Assembly (NCBI GenBank): GCA_947493575.1
Contig: CANLRQ010000004.1
Coordinates: forward strand, 62,001 to 126,000
From: an uncultured Marinomonas sp.
GTDB taxonomy: Bacteria; Pseudomonadota; Gammaproteobacteria; Pseudomonadales; Marinomonadaceae
Length of the DNA stretch: 64,000 bases
Direction: 5' to 3'
A program made the position numbers and the translations under genes. The notes beneath the pieces are model-generated. The model worked only from the letters and a program-made list of their open reading frames with translations, was not told the DNA's origin and made no database searches. How positions within the stretch are numbered: the first letter of the stretch is position 1; the number at the start of each line of letters is the position of its first letter. Of this stretch, positions 1-10,145 are shown piece by piece.

Positions 1-15
1 CTGTTTTCATTACTT

Positions 16-92
16 GAGACCTTTGTATGTGCTAATACCTTATTTTTAAAAAACTCGTCTTATCGCTGCTCATGACTTCTTGCAAAGATCTC
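16..92. repeat. MITE-like palindromic element, long form (copy 1)
   Basis: The 77-bp element starts GAGACCTTTGTATG and ends CTTGCAAAGATCTC, so its ends are imperfect inverted repeats. It is flanked on both sides by TACTT (11-15 and 93-97), a 5-bp direct repeat as expected of a target-site duplication. Its interior (a run of A, then TTATCGCTGCTCATGACTTC) is shared with the copy at 40423-40505. It directly abuts the srmB stop codon. Confidence 0.7.
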
Positions 93-1369
93 TACTTAGA
101 TTTCGACTTTGCTTTCGCTTTTTTCCTGGCTTTTTCTTTGCGTTTCTCTTCAGCTTTTAACACAGACTTTGGGGTCGGCTTAGCTTTCTTTTTTCCTTTT
201 GTTAGCGAAGCTACCCTTACTTTTTGTTTAGCTTCTAGGCCGGCTATGCGAGAAAATTTTATTGGAGCAAGCATATAACGTTGAATTTTTTCTATAGTAG
301 GTAAGTCGTTAATATCAACTAAAGATATGCAAGTACCTGGTTCTCCTTCTCTAGATGCTCTTCCTGCTCTATGTATATAAGAATCGGACTTAGGGGGCAA
401 GCGTAAATTAATTACTGTGTTAATTTCGGGCAAATCAATTCCACGAGACGCAACATCGGTAGCAACCAGTACTTTTAGACGACCTCGCTTCATTTGTTTT
501 AAGTGTTCGCTACGGTCACTTTGTTTCATATCTCCGTGTAATCCATCACACATTATATTTAGTGCTCGGATTTTATTGACCCAAACATCAACGTGATCTC
601 GATTTGAAACAAACACAACCGCTTGTTTAACATTCTCGTCACTTAAAATATGTTCTAAAAAGCGTAATTTGTGCGCGTCATCATCAACGCGATAAGCGAT
701 TTGTTTGATCTGTGAAGGTACTGATCTAGCGGAATCACCTAATCTAATTTGTTGGGCGTTTTCTTTTAATAATTGGCTAGAAAACTTACCAATTTTTTCA
801 CCTTCTAGCGTAGCTGAAAGCATTAGGGTTTGGTGTTCTTTAGGGAGCAGTTTAGAAAGTTTAAGGATGGCTTCAGAAAACCCCATATCTAACATTCTAT
901 CCGCTTCGTCGATAACAAAATAACTTGTATCTGAAAGGTCAAGCCATTGCTTTTCATCCAATTCAAGTAGCCGGCCTGGAGTTGCGATTAAAATGTCAGT
1001 ATTTTCGCTTAGTAATTGTTGTTGCATTCCATAAGGCGTGCCTCCGATTATCAATTGGGCAGTAAATTCATGGCTGGATAATAAAGATTCAGTAACATTA
1101 AATATTTGTCTTGCTAGCTCTCTACTTGGTGCAAGCACGAGTGCCTTTGGTGCATTGGTAGAGGCTTCATTGCGATCATAAAGGTGTTGAATGGCTGGTG
1201 CGATAAACGCTAATGTTTTACCTGTTCCTGTCGGTGCTGTAGCCAAAATATCATCGCCATCCATAGCCAGTGGAATAACTTCTTCTTGAACAGGTGTTGG
1301 TGCTGTAAAACCAAGTTGCTCTATAGCGTGTTGAATAGTGTTATCTAAATCTAAAACGTCAAATGACAT
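92..1369 (-). CDS. srmB: DEAD-box ATP-dependent RNA helicase, SrmB-like
   Basis: This is a cytosolic ATP-dependent RNA helicase of 425 residues. The Q-motif region near residues 20-30 is followed by Walker A APTGTGKT (45-52), then DEADRMLDMGF, SATLEGEK and the C-terminal helicase motif HRAGRASREG. The ADRMLDMGF and SATLEG wording and the short lysine-rich tail (roughly the last 45 residues) resemble SrmB, which helps assemble the large ribosomal subunit at low temperature. RhlE-type or other DEAD-box paralogues have similar cores, so the subfamily is less certain than the family. It is transcribed alone on the minus strand. Its stop codon touches the palindromic element at 16-92, so the last codons could have been altered by that insertion. 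Confidence 0.8.
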   Translation of the reverse strand: MSFDVLDLDNTIQHAIEQLGFTAPTPVQEEVIPLAMDGDDILATAPTGTGKTLAFIAPAIQHLYDRNEASTNAPKALVLAPSRELARQIFNVTESLLSSHEFTAQLIIGGTPYGMQQQLLSENTDILIATPGRLLELDEKQWLDLSDTSYFVIDEADRMLDMGFSEAILKLSKLLPKEHQTLMLSATLEGEKIGKFSSQLLKENAQQIRLGDSARSVPSQIKQIAYRVDDDAHKLRFLEHILSDENVKQAVVFVSNRDHVDVWVNKIRALNIMCDGLHGDMKQSDRSEHLKQMKRGRLKVLVATDVASRGIDLPEINTVINLRLPPKSDSYIHRAGRASREGEPGTCISLVDINDLPTIEKIQRYMLAPIKFSRIAGLEAKQKVRVASLTKGKKKAKPTPKSVLKAEEKRKEKARKKAKAKSKSK

Positions 1370-1534
1370 GCATTGTCTCTATATTGTTAAGCGTAATAAG
1401 GAAAAACCTTTATAATTCTTTTTCAAAAGAAATGAATTTGAGAAATAATAGCGCGTTTTTCCATGCTTTACATTAAAAGCATGTTTGTGTTGTGTTTGTT
1501 TGTTGTGAAAACGAGTTAAGTGGTAAATTACATT

Positions 1535-1577
1535 GAGGCCTTTGTACGAAGTCATGTAGTAATCGTGTAAAGGTCTC
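1535..1577. repeat. MITE-like palindromic element, short form (copy 2)
   Basis: The 43-bp palindrome runs from GAGGCCTTTGTACGA to TCGTGTAAAGGTCTC, which is two 15-bp inverted ends around a 13-bp centre. The flanks are ACATT and ATATT (4 of 5 identical). It lies 25 bp upstream of the DUF1415 gene, between it and the divergent srmB, so it may sit in a promoter region. Confidence 0.65.
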
Positions 1578-1602
1578 ATATTAAATTTAAAGAGCGTTAT
1601 TT

Positions 1603-2160
1603 ATGCAGTTATCAGATGAGTTGGTTACAAGGCAAACAATGAATTGGGTTAATCAATTTATTGTGAAATTAAATGTTTGCCCATTTGCTAAGAGAGAAGT
1701 TGAACGAGAGTCTGTACGAGTTTGTGTGATTCGATCTAAAAAAGTAGAGGTCGCTCTTGAAGAGTTGATGTCAGAAATTCATTGGTTAGATGAAAACCCT
1801 GAAACTGAAACAACCTTATTGGTTTTCCCGACATTATTTAAAGGCTTTTATCAGTATCTGGATTTTGTGAGTCTTGCTGAAAATCTTATGTTTGAGCAAG
1901 AATGTGAAGGTGTGTATCAGTTAGCAACCTTTCATCCTGATTATTGCTTCTCGGGAGTAGAACAAGATGATGTATCAAACTATACAAATCGATCTCCTTA
2001 TCCGATGCTGCATATACTGAGAGAAGAAAGTGTTGAAAAAGCCATTGAGTTTTATGGTGATACTGAGGTGATACCTGAGCAAAACATAGAAAAAATGGAA
2101 GAACTAGGTGCTCAAAAAATTGATCAAATACTTCAAGATTGCATGTCCGAGACAGAATAA
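1603..2160 (+). CDS. DUF1415 family protein
   Basis: The 185-residue soluble protein has an N-terminal helix followed by LNVCPFAKRE, the Cys-Pro motif typical of DUF1415 proteins of proteobacteria. Later it contains a YQLATFHPDYCF segment and an NRSPYPMLHILR segment, both also family-like. The biochemical function of the family is not known to me. No signal peptide or membrane segment is visible. It stands alone between the divergent helicase gene and cvfB, with its own upstream region partly formed by the palindromic element at 1535-1577. Confidence 0.75.
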   Translation: MQLSDELVTRQTMNWVNQFIVKLNVCPFAKREVERESVRVCVIRSKKVEVALEELMSEIHWLDENPETETTLLVFPTLFKGFYQYLDFVSLAENLMFEQECEGVYQLATFHPDYCFSGVEQDDVSNYTNRSPYPMLHILREESVEKAIEFYGDTEVIPEQNIEKMEELGAQKIDQILQDCMSETE

Positions 2161-2346
2161 GGTTTGAAATAGTAAAAAGTGAGAGATTGCGCTGCGAGAG
2201 CACAGGGATAGCTTTTACATATTCGTTTTTATTGTCTCTTGAAGTGTGCTTTGTAAATAGAGTGACGTATAGTAGGCAGGATTAAGCTTGTATTGTGTTC
2301 AGTTAAATAGAACACGAATTAAATTATTGCATTAGCCGGAGATTTC

Positions 2347-3183
2347 ATGGCCGTTAATATTGGACAATTAAATACACTAGTTGTCGTTAAAGAAAAAGAT
2401 TTTGGTTTGTATTTAGATGCTCAGCAGTTAGGTGAAATATTATTGCCTAAGCGCTACATTCCAAAAGGAACACGGGTAGGGGATGAAATTGAGGTATTTG
2501 TTTATCTCGATTCAAATGATGAATTAATTGCCACTACGGAAATGCCAAAAGTGAAAGTGGGTGAGTTTGCCGGGCTGAAAGCGGTTGCAGTTAATCACAT
2601 TGGGGCATTTTTTGACTGGGGGCTTCCAAAAGATTTATTGGTACCTTTTAGTCAGCAAAAAATACGAGTTGAAGAAGGCGAGACGCATTTACTTTTTGTG
2701 TACCTTGATCAACATACAAATCGAATAGTTGCTACTACTAAAGTCGACCCTTTATTGAACAGGGAAGAGATTCCTTACCGCACTGGCGAAAAAGTAAAAG
2801 CAATAATCGGTGATAAAACAGATATTGGGTTTAAGTGCATAATCGATGATTGCTTCTGGGGTGTGTTGTTTTTTCAAGACGCCTTTAGGCAGCTTCGTAA
2901 AGGTGAAGAAGTCTCTGCCTTCATTAAGAGAGTAAGAGATGATGGAAAAATCGATATTAGTTTACAGGAAGTTGGTTATAAAAAGGTTCGTGGGATTTTA
3001 GATGATGTATTGGATTACCTTGATTCTCAAGGCGGTGAAATGACGATTACTGATAAAAGCTCACCTGAAGCAATTTATGCGGTGTTTAAAGTGAGTAAAG
3101 CAACGTTTAAAAAAGCCATTGGCGCGCTTTATAAAGATAAAAAAGTTGCACTTTCTCCTGGTAAGGTTACTCGTATCAAGTAG
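2347..3183 (+). CDS. cvfB: S1-like RNA-binding protein, CvfB family
   Basis: The 278-residue protein is built of consecutive small beta-barrel S1-like domains with a winged-helix-like C-terminus, the arrangement known for CvfB/YitL. Family-like wording includes LPKRYIPKGTRVGDEIEVFVYLDS near residues 34-57, GAFFDWGLPKDLLVPFSQQ near 86-104 and the tail MTITDKSSPEAIYAVFKVSK. CvfB binds RNA and affects virulence-factor expression in Staphylococcus; in gammaproteobacteria its role is poorly defined. It is a single-gene unit, convergent with the reductase gene on the minus strand. Confidence 0.8.
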   Translation: MAVNIGQLNTLVVVKEKDFGLYLDAQQLGEILLPKRYIPKGTRVGDEIEVFVYLDSNDELIATTEMPKVKVGEFAGLKAVAVNHIGAFFDWGLPKDLLVPFSQQKIRVEEGETHLLFVYLDQHTNRIVATTKVDPLLNREEIPYRTGEKVKAIIGDKTDIGFKCIIDDCFWGVLFFQDAFRQLRKGEEVSAFIKRVRDDGKIDISLQEVGYKKVRGILDDVLDYLDSQGGEMTITDKSSPEAIYAVFKVSKATFKKAIGALYKDKKVALSPGKVTRIK

Positions 3184-3199
3184 TTGGATGTTTGTTTCA

Positions 3200-3229
3200 G
3201 GGTGGTTGTGCTTCCATAGTCCACCACCC
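3200..3229. terminator. weak hairpin between convergent genes
   Basis: GGGTGGT (3200-3206) pairs with ACCACCC (3223-3229) across a 16-nt loop, between the convergent ends of cvfB and the reductase gene. No strong T-run follows on either strand, so its activity as a terminator is uncertain. Confidence 0.35.
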
Positions 3230-3248
3230 AAAATAATTCTAGCCATTG

Positions 3249-4172
3249 TCAGATTGAATACGCTATTTTCTCAAAATAGCTTTCTTGGATAGGTAGTTTC
3301 ATGCCAATTTTTTTTCCTTCGTTAATGAAATAGCCAGAAATAAATTCGATTTCGGTTCTTCGTTTATTGCTAATGTCCTCTAACATAGAAGAGCGGTTGG
3401 CTGATGTTTTGCGAGCAACATCAAAAACGGTGTCTTTTATGCTTTCAATCTCGACTCTATTGCCTTTGAAGAATGTATTGTTATTTTGAAAGTTAGAATT
3501 CTTTAAGAGAGTTACTAGTTCCTCAATCGTTTTAATGCTTTGACTGTAATAAGGCTCTGTTAGTAGTGCGCCATTTTGGATTGAATTAATTGCCGTGATG
3601 GGGTTGATAACGGCATTGATGACGGCCTTCATTAGTATTTTTGCTGCGATGTTATTGTCTTTATATTCTGCTATTGCTTTTGGGAACTTTGAAAAAGAGT
3701 GGTTCTGGTTATCAAAAAAACCGAAGGTACTGGTGCCCGTACCTGTTTGTTCAATTGAATATTGAGAATGCTTAAGTGCTCCTTCTGTGGTGCTGCCAGC
3801 GATTAGTTTATGATTTTTGATTAGACATGCTTGTAGTTTTTGCTGGATCCCCATGCCGTTGCATAGGGTGATTATACAAGCGGAAGGTGAAATGTGATGT
3901 TTAATTTGTTTATAGGCATTCAGTTGATCAAAAGCTTTGGTGCAAATTAAGACATGGCTATGACCTAAGGGAATCTTCTCTATAGAAGCGTGTCTTATCT
4001 GATGTTCATGAAGCTGCGTTTTTTGTATTAAACCTATGTTTTTCATTCCTTCTATGTCTTTAGTGAGCACTGTGACGTTCAGTCCGGATTGCTGTAATTT
4101 ACAAGCCCATAAAAGCCCAATAGCGCCAGCCCCTACGATTAGCCATGATTCAAAAGAGGTTTGATCAGTCAT
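3249..4172 (-). CDS. 2-dehydropantoate 2-reductase family protein (ApbA/PanE-like)
   Basis: The 307-residue protein begins with a Rossmann nucleotide-binding motif, VGAGAIGLLWACKLQ (about residues 13-27), the signature of the ketopantoate reductase family. Further family features are ICTKAFD near 76-82, CNGMGIQQ near 104-111 and a helical C-terminal half with TEIEFISGYFINEGKK. Bona fide PanE reduces ketopantoate to pantoate with NADPH in pantothenate synthesis. Many paralogues in the family act on other substrates, so the substrate is left open. It is a monocistronic minus-strand gene upstream of the divergently oriented yajQ. Confidence 0.7.
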   Translation of the reverse strand: MTDQTSFESWLIVGAGAIGLLWACKLQQSGLNVTVLTKDIEGMKNIGLIQKTQLHEHQIRHASIEKIPLGHSHVLICTKAFDQLNAYKQIKHHISPSACIITLCNGMGIQQKLQACLIKNHKLIAGSTTEGALKHSQYSIEQTGTGTSTFGFFDNQNHSFSKFPKAIAEYKDNNIAAKILMKAVINAVINPITAINSIQNGALLTEPYYSQSIKTIEELVTLLKNSNFQNNNTFFKGNRVEIESIKDTVFDVARKTSANRSSMLEDISNKRRTEIEFISGYFINEGKKIGMKLPIQESYFEKIAYSI

Positions 4173-4254
4173 TTTGTACTAAATAATTTTGCTCAAGTGG
4201 ATTTGCTGGTATTATCTCGAAAATTTTTTTGGAAAGCGAATTAGGAGAATAAAT

Positions 4255-4740
4255 ATGCCTTCATTTGATGTTGTATCTGAATTGGACTGGCACGAAGTGA
4301 CAAATGCAGTAGACCAAGCAAATCGTGAAATTGTTACTCGTTACGATTTTAAAGGTGTTGATGCGAGTTATTCAATTAAAGATAAAGCAAGTATTGATAT
4401 GGAAGCTAAAGCAGAAGTTCAATTAAAGCAAATGATTGATATTTTGTTTCAAAAAATGGTGAAGCGCGGTATCGATCTAAAATCTTTAGAGCGTGGTAGT
4501 GTTGTAAATGCAAACCTAAGAGCGACTCAGTCAATCACGGTGAAAGAAGGGATTGATGCGGCAGAAGCAAAGAAAATTGTTAAGCTAATTAAAGATAGCA
4601 AGGCCAAAGTACAAGCTCAAATTCAAGGCGATCAATTGCGCGTTACTGGGAAAAAGCGTGATGATTTGCAAGGTGTTATGTCAATGTTGAAAGGAGCAGA
4701 CTTAGATATCCCTGTTCAATTTACGAATTTTAGAGATTGA
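4255..4740 (+). CDS. yajQ: YajQ family cyclic-di-GMP/nucleotide-binding protein
   Basis: The start chosen is the ATG at 4255, preceded by TTAGGAGAAT; an in-frame start 66 bp upstream lacks a ribosome binding site. The resulting 161 residues are the usual YajQ length. Diagnostic wording is MPSFDVVSELD, TRYDFKGVDASY and KKRDDLQGVMSMLK. YajQ proteins have two ferredoxin-like domains; members from Xanthomonas and Pseudomonas bind cyclic di-GMP and act with transcription factors. It ends in a convergent arrangement with the alkyltransferase-like gene. Confidence 0.93.
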   Translation: MPSFDVVSELDWHEVTNAVDQANREIVTRYDFKGVDASYSIKDKASIDMEAKAEVQLKQMIDILFQKMVKRGIDLKSLERGSVVNANLRATQSITVKEGIDAAEAKKIVKLIKDSKAKVQAQIQGDQLRVTGKKRDDLQGVMSMLKGADLDIPVQFTNFRD

Positions 4741-4748
4741 TGTTAGTC

Positions 4749-4798
4749 GGCTGGTTGCGTTATAGCGGTTTCACTTTCTTACCTATAACGAGCCAGCC
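4749..4798. terminator. probable bidirectional terminator hairpin
   Basis: GGCTGGTTGCGTTATAG (4749-4765) pairs imperfectly with CTATAACGAGCCAGCC (4783-4798). The stem lies at the convergent junction of yajQ and the alkyltransferase-like gene and includes the last codons of the latter. Confidence 0.5.
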
Positions 4799-5047
4799 TT
4801 CATTTTCAAGTTGCTCTTTTTGTCTAAGGTAAGGGGCTGAATCGACTGCAAAGCTGATTTCTTTTTTACTATTCACTACTCGAAACCAAGGTAATTCAGT
4901 ATCTTTTGGTAGCTCTTTTAGAATTCTTCCTACCTGTCTCGCATAATTTTTTTGCCCCGCCTGTTTGGCAAGTTCCCCATAAGATATGAGTTCACCTGTA
5001 GGTAGGGCGTTTAGAATGCTGTATATTCGTAATTTAAATTCGTCCAT
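4760..5047 (-). CDS. MGMT-family alkyltransferase-like protein (ATL)
   Basis: The 95-residue protein corresponds to the DNA-binding C-terminal domain of O6-alkylguanine-DNA alkyltransferase. It has GELISYGELAKQAG (about 18-31), the RQVGRIL recognition helix and, in place of the catalytic PCHRV motif, PWFRVVNS (about 53-60). The cysteine is replaced by tryptophan, as in ATL proteins, which bind alkylated guanine and direct the lesion into nucleotide excision repair rather than removing the alkyl group. The following histidine is also replaced, by phenylalanine, which is less usual. It is a monocistronic gene, convergent with yajQ. Confidence 0.82.
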   Translation of the reverse strand: MDEFKLRIYSILNALPTGELISYGELAKQAGQKNYARQVGRILKELPKDTELPWFRVVNSKKEISFAVDSAPYLRQKEQLENEGWLVIGKKVKPL

Positions 5048-5113
5048 AATTAGTATCTTGTTCTCTTGTTGATGATGTCGGAATGGTTAAATTAAAAAAG
5101 GTAAGACGATTAT

Positions 5114-5566
5114 ATGCGTAAAGCTCTTTTCTTTATATTGTTGATTCCAATTATTGAAATATTGGTTTTGATTGAAGTTGGTGGTCAAATAGGCGGTTTG
5201 AATGCTGTATTGCTTATTTTTGCTACTGCTATTTTTGGTATTGGAATTATTAGAAAGCAAGGAGGCAAAACCTTATTGAGGGCGCAAGAAAAACTGAATG
5301 CGAATGTGCTTCCGGCGCTGGAAATGGTTGATGGATTGTTACTGGCGATTTCCGGTGTATTTTTAGTTGTTCCTGGCTTTGTTACAGATTTAATCGGTTT
5401 TTTATTGTTAATTCCTCCTATTAGGAAAGGCATTTTTTATACCGTTTTTATGAAACTTATTGCGAGCAAAGTAAATTCATCTAAGGCTTATCAAACCCAA
5501 ACGAGAGGGGATGTGATAGAAGGTGAATATACTAAGGAAAATAATGACCAAATTGATAAAAATTAA
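5114..5566 (+). CDS. fxsA: FxsA family membrane protein
   Basis: The 150-residue protein has an N-terminal hydrophobic segment (MRKALFFILLIPIIEILVLIEVG), further hydrophobic stretches near residues 28-46 and 74-100, and a polar C-terminal tail. The VVPGFVTDLIGFLLLIPPIR segment (about residues 83-102) is characteristic of FxsA, an inner-membrane protein whose overproduction relieves F-plasmid exclusion of phage T7 in E. coli. It is commonly found immediately upstream of groES-groEL, as here, though the heat-shock promoter at 5579 separates the two units. Confidence 0.88.
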   Translation: MRKALFFILLIPIIEILVLIEVGGQIGGLNAVLLIFATAIFGIGIIRKQGGKTLLRAQEKLNANVLPALEMVDGLLLAISGVFLVVPGFVTDLIGFLLLIPPIRKGIFYTVFMKLIASKVNSSKAYQTQTRGDVIEGEYTKENNDQIDKN

Positions 5567-5578
5567 TTAGGTTAAGGG

Positions 5579-5607
5579 GTTGAAAAGGGGGTATGTAACC
5601 TCATATT
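5579..5607 (+). promoter_or_regulatory. sigma-32 (heat-shock) promoter of groES-groEL
   Basis: GTTGAAA (5579-5585) is followed after 13 bp by CCTCATATT (5599-5607). These match the E. coli RpoH consensus CTTGAAA and CCCCATNT with the expected spacing. The promoter lies about 90 bp upstream of groES. No CIRCE (HrcA) inverted repeat was seen, so heat control is probably by RpoH alone. Confidence 0.75.
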
Positions 5608-5697
5608 CACAAACAGTACTGAATCCTACTTAATACAGTAGGTCTAATCCGCCAGGACGTTCCTGGTAATTGTCTATTTTTTTGGAGATATAGGTCA

Positions 5698-5988
5698 ATG
5701 AATATTCGTCCCTTGCACGATCGTGTCGTTGTTCGTCGTAAAGAAGAAGAAACAACAACAGCTTCTGGTATCGTTTTGCCTGGCTCAGCCACTGAAAAAC
5801 CAAATCAGGGTGAAGTTTTGGCTGTAGGCACTGGCCGTATTCAAGCTAATGGAGAGGTAACTTCTTTAGCTGTAAAGGTTGGTGATACAGTTTTGTTTGG
5901 ACAGTACGCAGGCCAAACAGTCAAGCTAGAAGGTGAAGAGTTATTAATGATGAAAGAAGAAGAAATTTATGGTGTTTTAGAAGCTTAA
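5698..5988 (+). CDS. groS: co-chaperonin GroES
   Basis: The 96-residue protein is full length for GroES. It begins [18 protein letters not shown], has the mobile loop [16 protein letters not shown] (about 19-34) that contacts GroEL, and ends with [12 protein letters not shown]. It forms the heptameric lid of the GroEL folding chamber in the cytosol. It is the first gene of a two-gene heat-shock operon, with groEL 55 bp downstream. Confidence 0.97.
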   Translation: MNIRPLHDRVVVRRKEEETTTASGIVLPGSATEKPNQGEVLAVGTGRIQANGEVTSLAVKVGDTVLFGQYAGQTVKLEGEELLMMKEEEIYGVLEA

Positions 5989-6040
5989 GCTTCTGAACCT
6001 ACTTTCTTTTTTGAATCAAATACACAGTTTAGGAAAATAA

Positions 6041-7699
<1,659 letters not shown>

Positions 7700-7750
7700 T
7701 GGTAAGCCACTATAGATGATTGCTTAAACTGCTTATGTTTTGCAAATTGG

Positions 7751-7775
7751 GGGCACTTCGGTGCCCTTAATTTTG
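7751..7775 (+). terminator. rho-independent terminator of groES-groEL
   Basis: GGGCAC-TTCG-GTGCCC (7751-7766) forms a perfect 6-bp stem with a stable UUCG tetraloop, followed by TTAATTTT. It is about 50 bp downstream of groEL. Confidence 0.85.
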
Positions 7776-7982
7776 ACCTTTAAATAGCTCAAATTCGAAA
7801 AAAGTAATAATTACCTTTAAAAAAAAATAGATTAATGTGTTAAAGTTTCATTTCTCGTTTAGAATGAAAGAGACATCAGTTCTCAAAGCCAAACCGTTGA
7901 TTCTAAAGCTATTGATAAATCACTGTCTGTGTTAGATACTTAATGCCTGAATCATTTAGTAAAACAAAAGAAAGGGAAACTT

Positions 7983-10145
7983 ATGCTAAAGAAAACGCTC
8001 ATTAGTTTAGCTGTGTCCGGTTATTTATTTGGATCGTCTGCTTTTGCGCTTGAATTAGGTGAGTTATCTCTAAAATCGTCACGTAGCGAACCTCTTAGAG
8101 CAGAGGTTTTTTTAACTGATACAGATGATTTTGCTGCAAAAGACATTTCCATTCGATTAGGCACCGCAAGTGAATTTCAGTTGGCAGGAATTACCCCTGT
8201 AAATGAGTTATCTGAGCTTAAATTTCAAGTCGTAAATCGAGACAATAGACTGATTGTTGATATTCGTAGTGCAACGCCTATGGATATTGAAGAGCTTCAT
8301 TTTGTTTTAGCCGCTAGATGGCCAAGTGGTCAAGTTGTTCGAGAGTATCAGACACCGTTAAGCAGCACAGCTCTAATAGAACAGAGTGGTGAAGGTGCTG
8401 TTCAGTCAACACAATTGTCAACGACATCAACTCAGGAACCAGTTAGATCGTTAGCGAATAATAGTGAACTAAGTGTTGTGCGAGGCAATACCCTATGGAG
8501 TATTGCAGATAAGAACTCCCCATCTAGTAATTTAACTATTTATCAGACAATGATGGCGATTCAAGCCTTAAATGAAAACGCCTTTCACGCGAACAATATC
8601 AACTTATTAAAAGAGGGGGCGATCTTAAGATTGCCAACTCAAGACCAAATAGAAGTATTTAATAAACTTGCTTCTAAGGAAGAGTTTGAGAGACAGCACT
8701 CGGCTTGGCAAGCATTAAGAAGAGCTGGAAAAATACCAAAAAGCTTAGGTCAGGCTCAATTAAATACTCAAGCTAAATCCAACTCTCAAACAAATCAAGG
8801 TGGGAATGAGGGCGATAAGCTGTCATTAGCTTCTGGTTCCAGTCTTCTACCGGAAAATTCATCTAATTCAAATGAAAATGACGCTGAAATAGTTAAAGAT
8901 TTAGAGAGTAAACTTTCTGATAGCAATGAATTACTTGATAAAGAAAAGAGAGAGAAGAGTGATTTAGAAAATAAGCTGAAAGAGCTTAGTGAACAGCAAG
9001 CAACCTTAGAAGAGTTGATTAGCTTAAAAGATGCCCAACTGGCTGAGCTGCAAAAGCAAATGATCAGTGCTCAGCAAATTATACAAGAGCAAAAAAATAC
9101 GGTAGATCAATTATTAGAAGCGGATCAATTGCGTCGTGAAGCTGAGATGATTGAAGAGAGTTCTATAATTAACCAAATATTAAGTAACCCAATTATTTTG
9201 TCTATAATTGGTGTTGTTATGATGTTGCTTGGTATCTTAATTGGTTTTTTATTAAAACGAAGAAGCAACAAAAAGCATGAAAAATTAGATGCTTTAGATA
9301 ATGAATTTGATTTGTCCTCTAATACAATGGCCGCAGCGGCTACTGTCGCAGCTATTGACACTGTAACAGATGATATTGAAGAGGAAGAAGAGGTGCCTTC
9401 TATTGATAATGAAATTGAAGAGGAGGATCCGTTTGCATTTGACTTCGAAACCACTGAAGATTTTGATGATTTAGAATTACCAGAAGAAGACGACTCAGTA
9501 ATTGAAGAGTTTGAGTTTGATGAAGAAGATAATGACGTCATTGAAGTAGATAGTTCAGCTGAATTAGATGAAATAGCTGAGTTGGATGAAATAGCTGAGT
9601 TAGATGGTGATCTTGACGAGATGCTAGCTGAAGCTGAGCCAGAAATTGATGATTTGGATTTAGTTACAGATGAAGATATTCCAACTATTGATAACAGCCA
9701 GCCAGAATTGCCTGAAATAGATGATTCTGAAGAAGAGTCTTTTGTTTCCAATTTACTTGACGATTCAGGGTTTGATGAGGAAACGGATGTACCAGAATTA
9801 GATGTCAACGTTGACCAGGATGAATCTCCTATTGAAAGTGCATTTGAAGAAACTCTTTCGGATATTGCTGGTGAGTTTGAGGGCGAAGACGATCTAAATG
9901 TTCCTGGATTTGGTGAAAATGAAGCCTCTGAAGATGCAGAAGAATCTGATGAAGAAGAGGAATTTGACTTCTTTGATGCAAGTGGTGATGAAGTGGCCAC
10001 TAAGTTAGACCTAGCGCGTGCCTATATGGACATGGGAGACGAAGAGGGTGCGAAAGTAATATTGGATGATGTGGTTGAATCTGGTAATGAAACTCAAATT
10101 GCAGAAGCTCAAAACATGATAGATCGGATGTCTTCAAGTGAGTAA
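7983..10145 (+). CDS. fimV: FimV/HubP family polar protein
   Basis: The 720-residue protein starts with a signal peptide (about 1-22, ending SSAFA). A periplasmic N-terminal domain includes VVRGNTLWSIADKN, a LysM peptidoglycan-binding module at about 163-217. A coiled coil follows at about 300-390, then a single membrane segment (IILSIIGVVMMLLGILIGFLL, about 401-421). The cytoplasmic part is very acidic (rich in Glu and Asp, about 440-670) and ends in the conserved FimV C-terminal motif LDLARAYMDMGDEEGAKVILDDVV. FimV/HubP proteins organise the cell pole and are needed for twitching motility or polar flagella placement. The GTG start of truA overlaps its last codons by 8 nt, so the two are co-transcribed. 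Confidence 0.9.
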   Translation: MLKKTLISLAVSGYLFGSSAFALELGELSLKSSRSEPLRAEVFLTDTDDFAAKDISIRLGTASEFQLAGITPVNELSELKFQVVNRDNRLIVDIRSATPMDIEELHFVLAARWPSGQVVREYQTPLSSTALIEQSGEGAVQSTQLSTTSTQEPVRSLANNSELSVVRGNTLWSIADKNSPSSNLTIYQTMMAIQALNENAFHANNINLLKEGAILRLPTQDQIEVFNKLASKEEFERQHSAWQALRRAGKIPKSLGQAQLNTQAKSNSQTNQGGNEGDKLSLASGSSLLPENSSNSNENDAEIVKDLESKLSDSNELLDKEKREKSDLENKLKELSEQQATLEELISLKDAQLAELQKQMISAQQIIQEQKNTVDQLLEADQLRREAEMIEESSIINQILSNPIILSIIGVVMMLLGILIGFLLKRRSNKKHEKLDALDNEFDLSSNTMAAAATVAAIDTVTDDIEEEEEVPSIDNEIEEEDPFAFDFETTEDFDDLELPEEDDSVIEEFEFDEEDNDVIEVDSSAELDEIAELDEIAELDGDLDEMLAEAEPEIDDLDLVTDEDIPTIDNSQPELPEIDDSEEESFVSNLLDDSGFDEETDVPELDVNVDQDESPIESAFEETLSDIAGEFEGEDDLNVPGFGENEASEDAEESDEEEEFDFFDASGDEVATKLDLARAYMDMGDEEGAKVILDDVVESGNETQIAEAQNMIDRMSSSE

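Noticed and set aside
1379..1579. Minus-strand 66-residue frame between srmB and DUF1415
   Set aside because: It starts inside the palindromic element, has no family features and occupies a promoter-like intergenic region.
9125..10000. Long minus-strand frame rich in serine, antisense to fimV
   Set aside because: It is the mirror of the Glu/Asp-rich (GAA, GAT) codons of the FimV acidic region; it has no start signal or family features.
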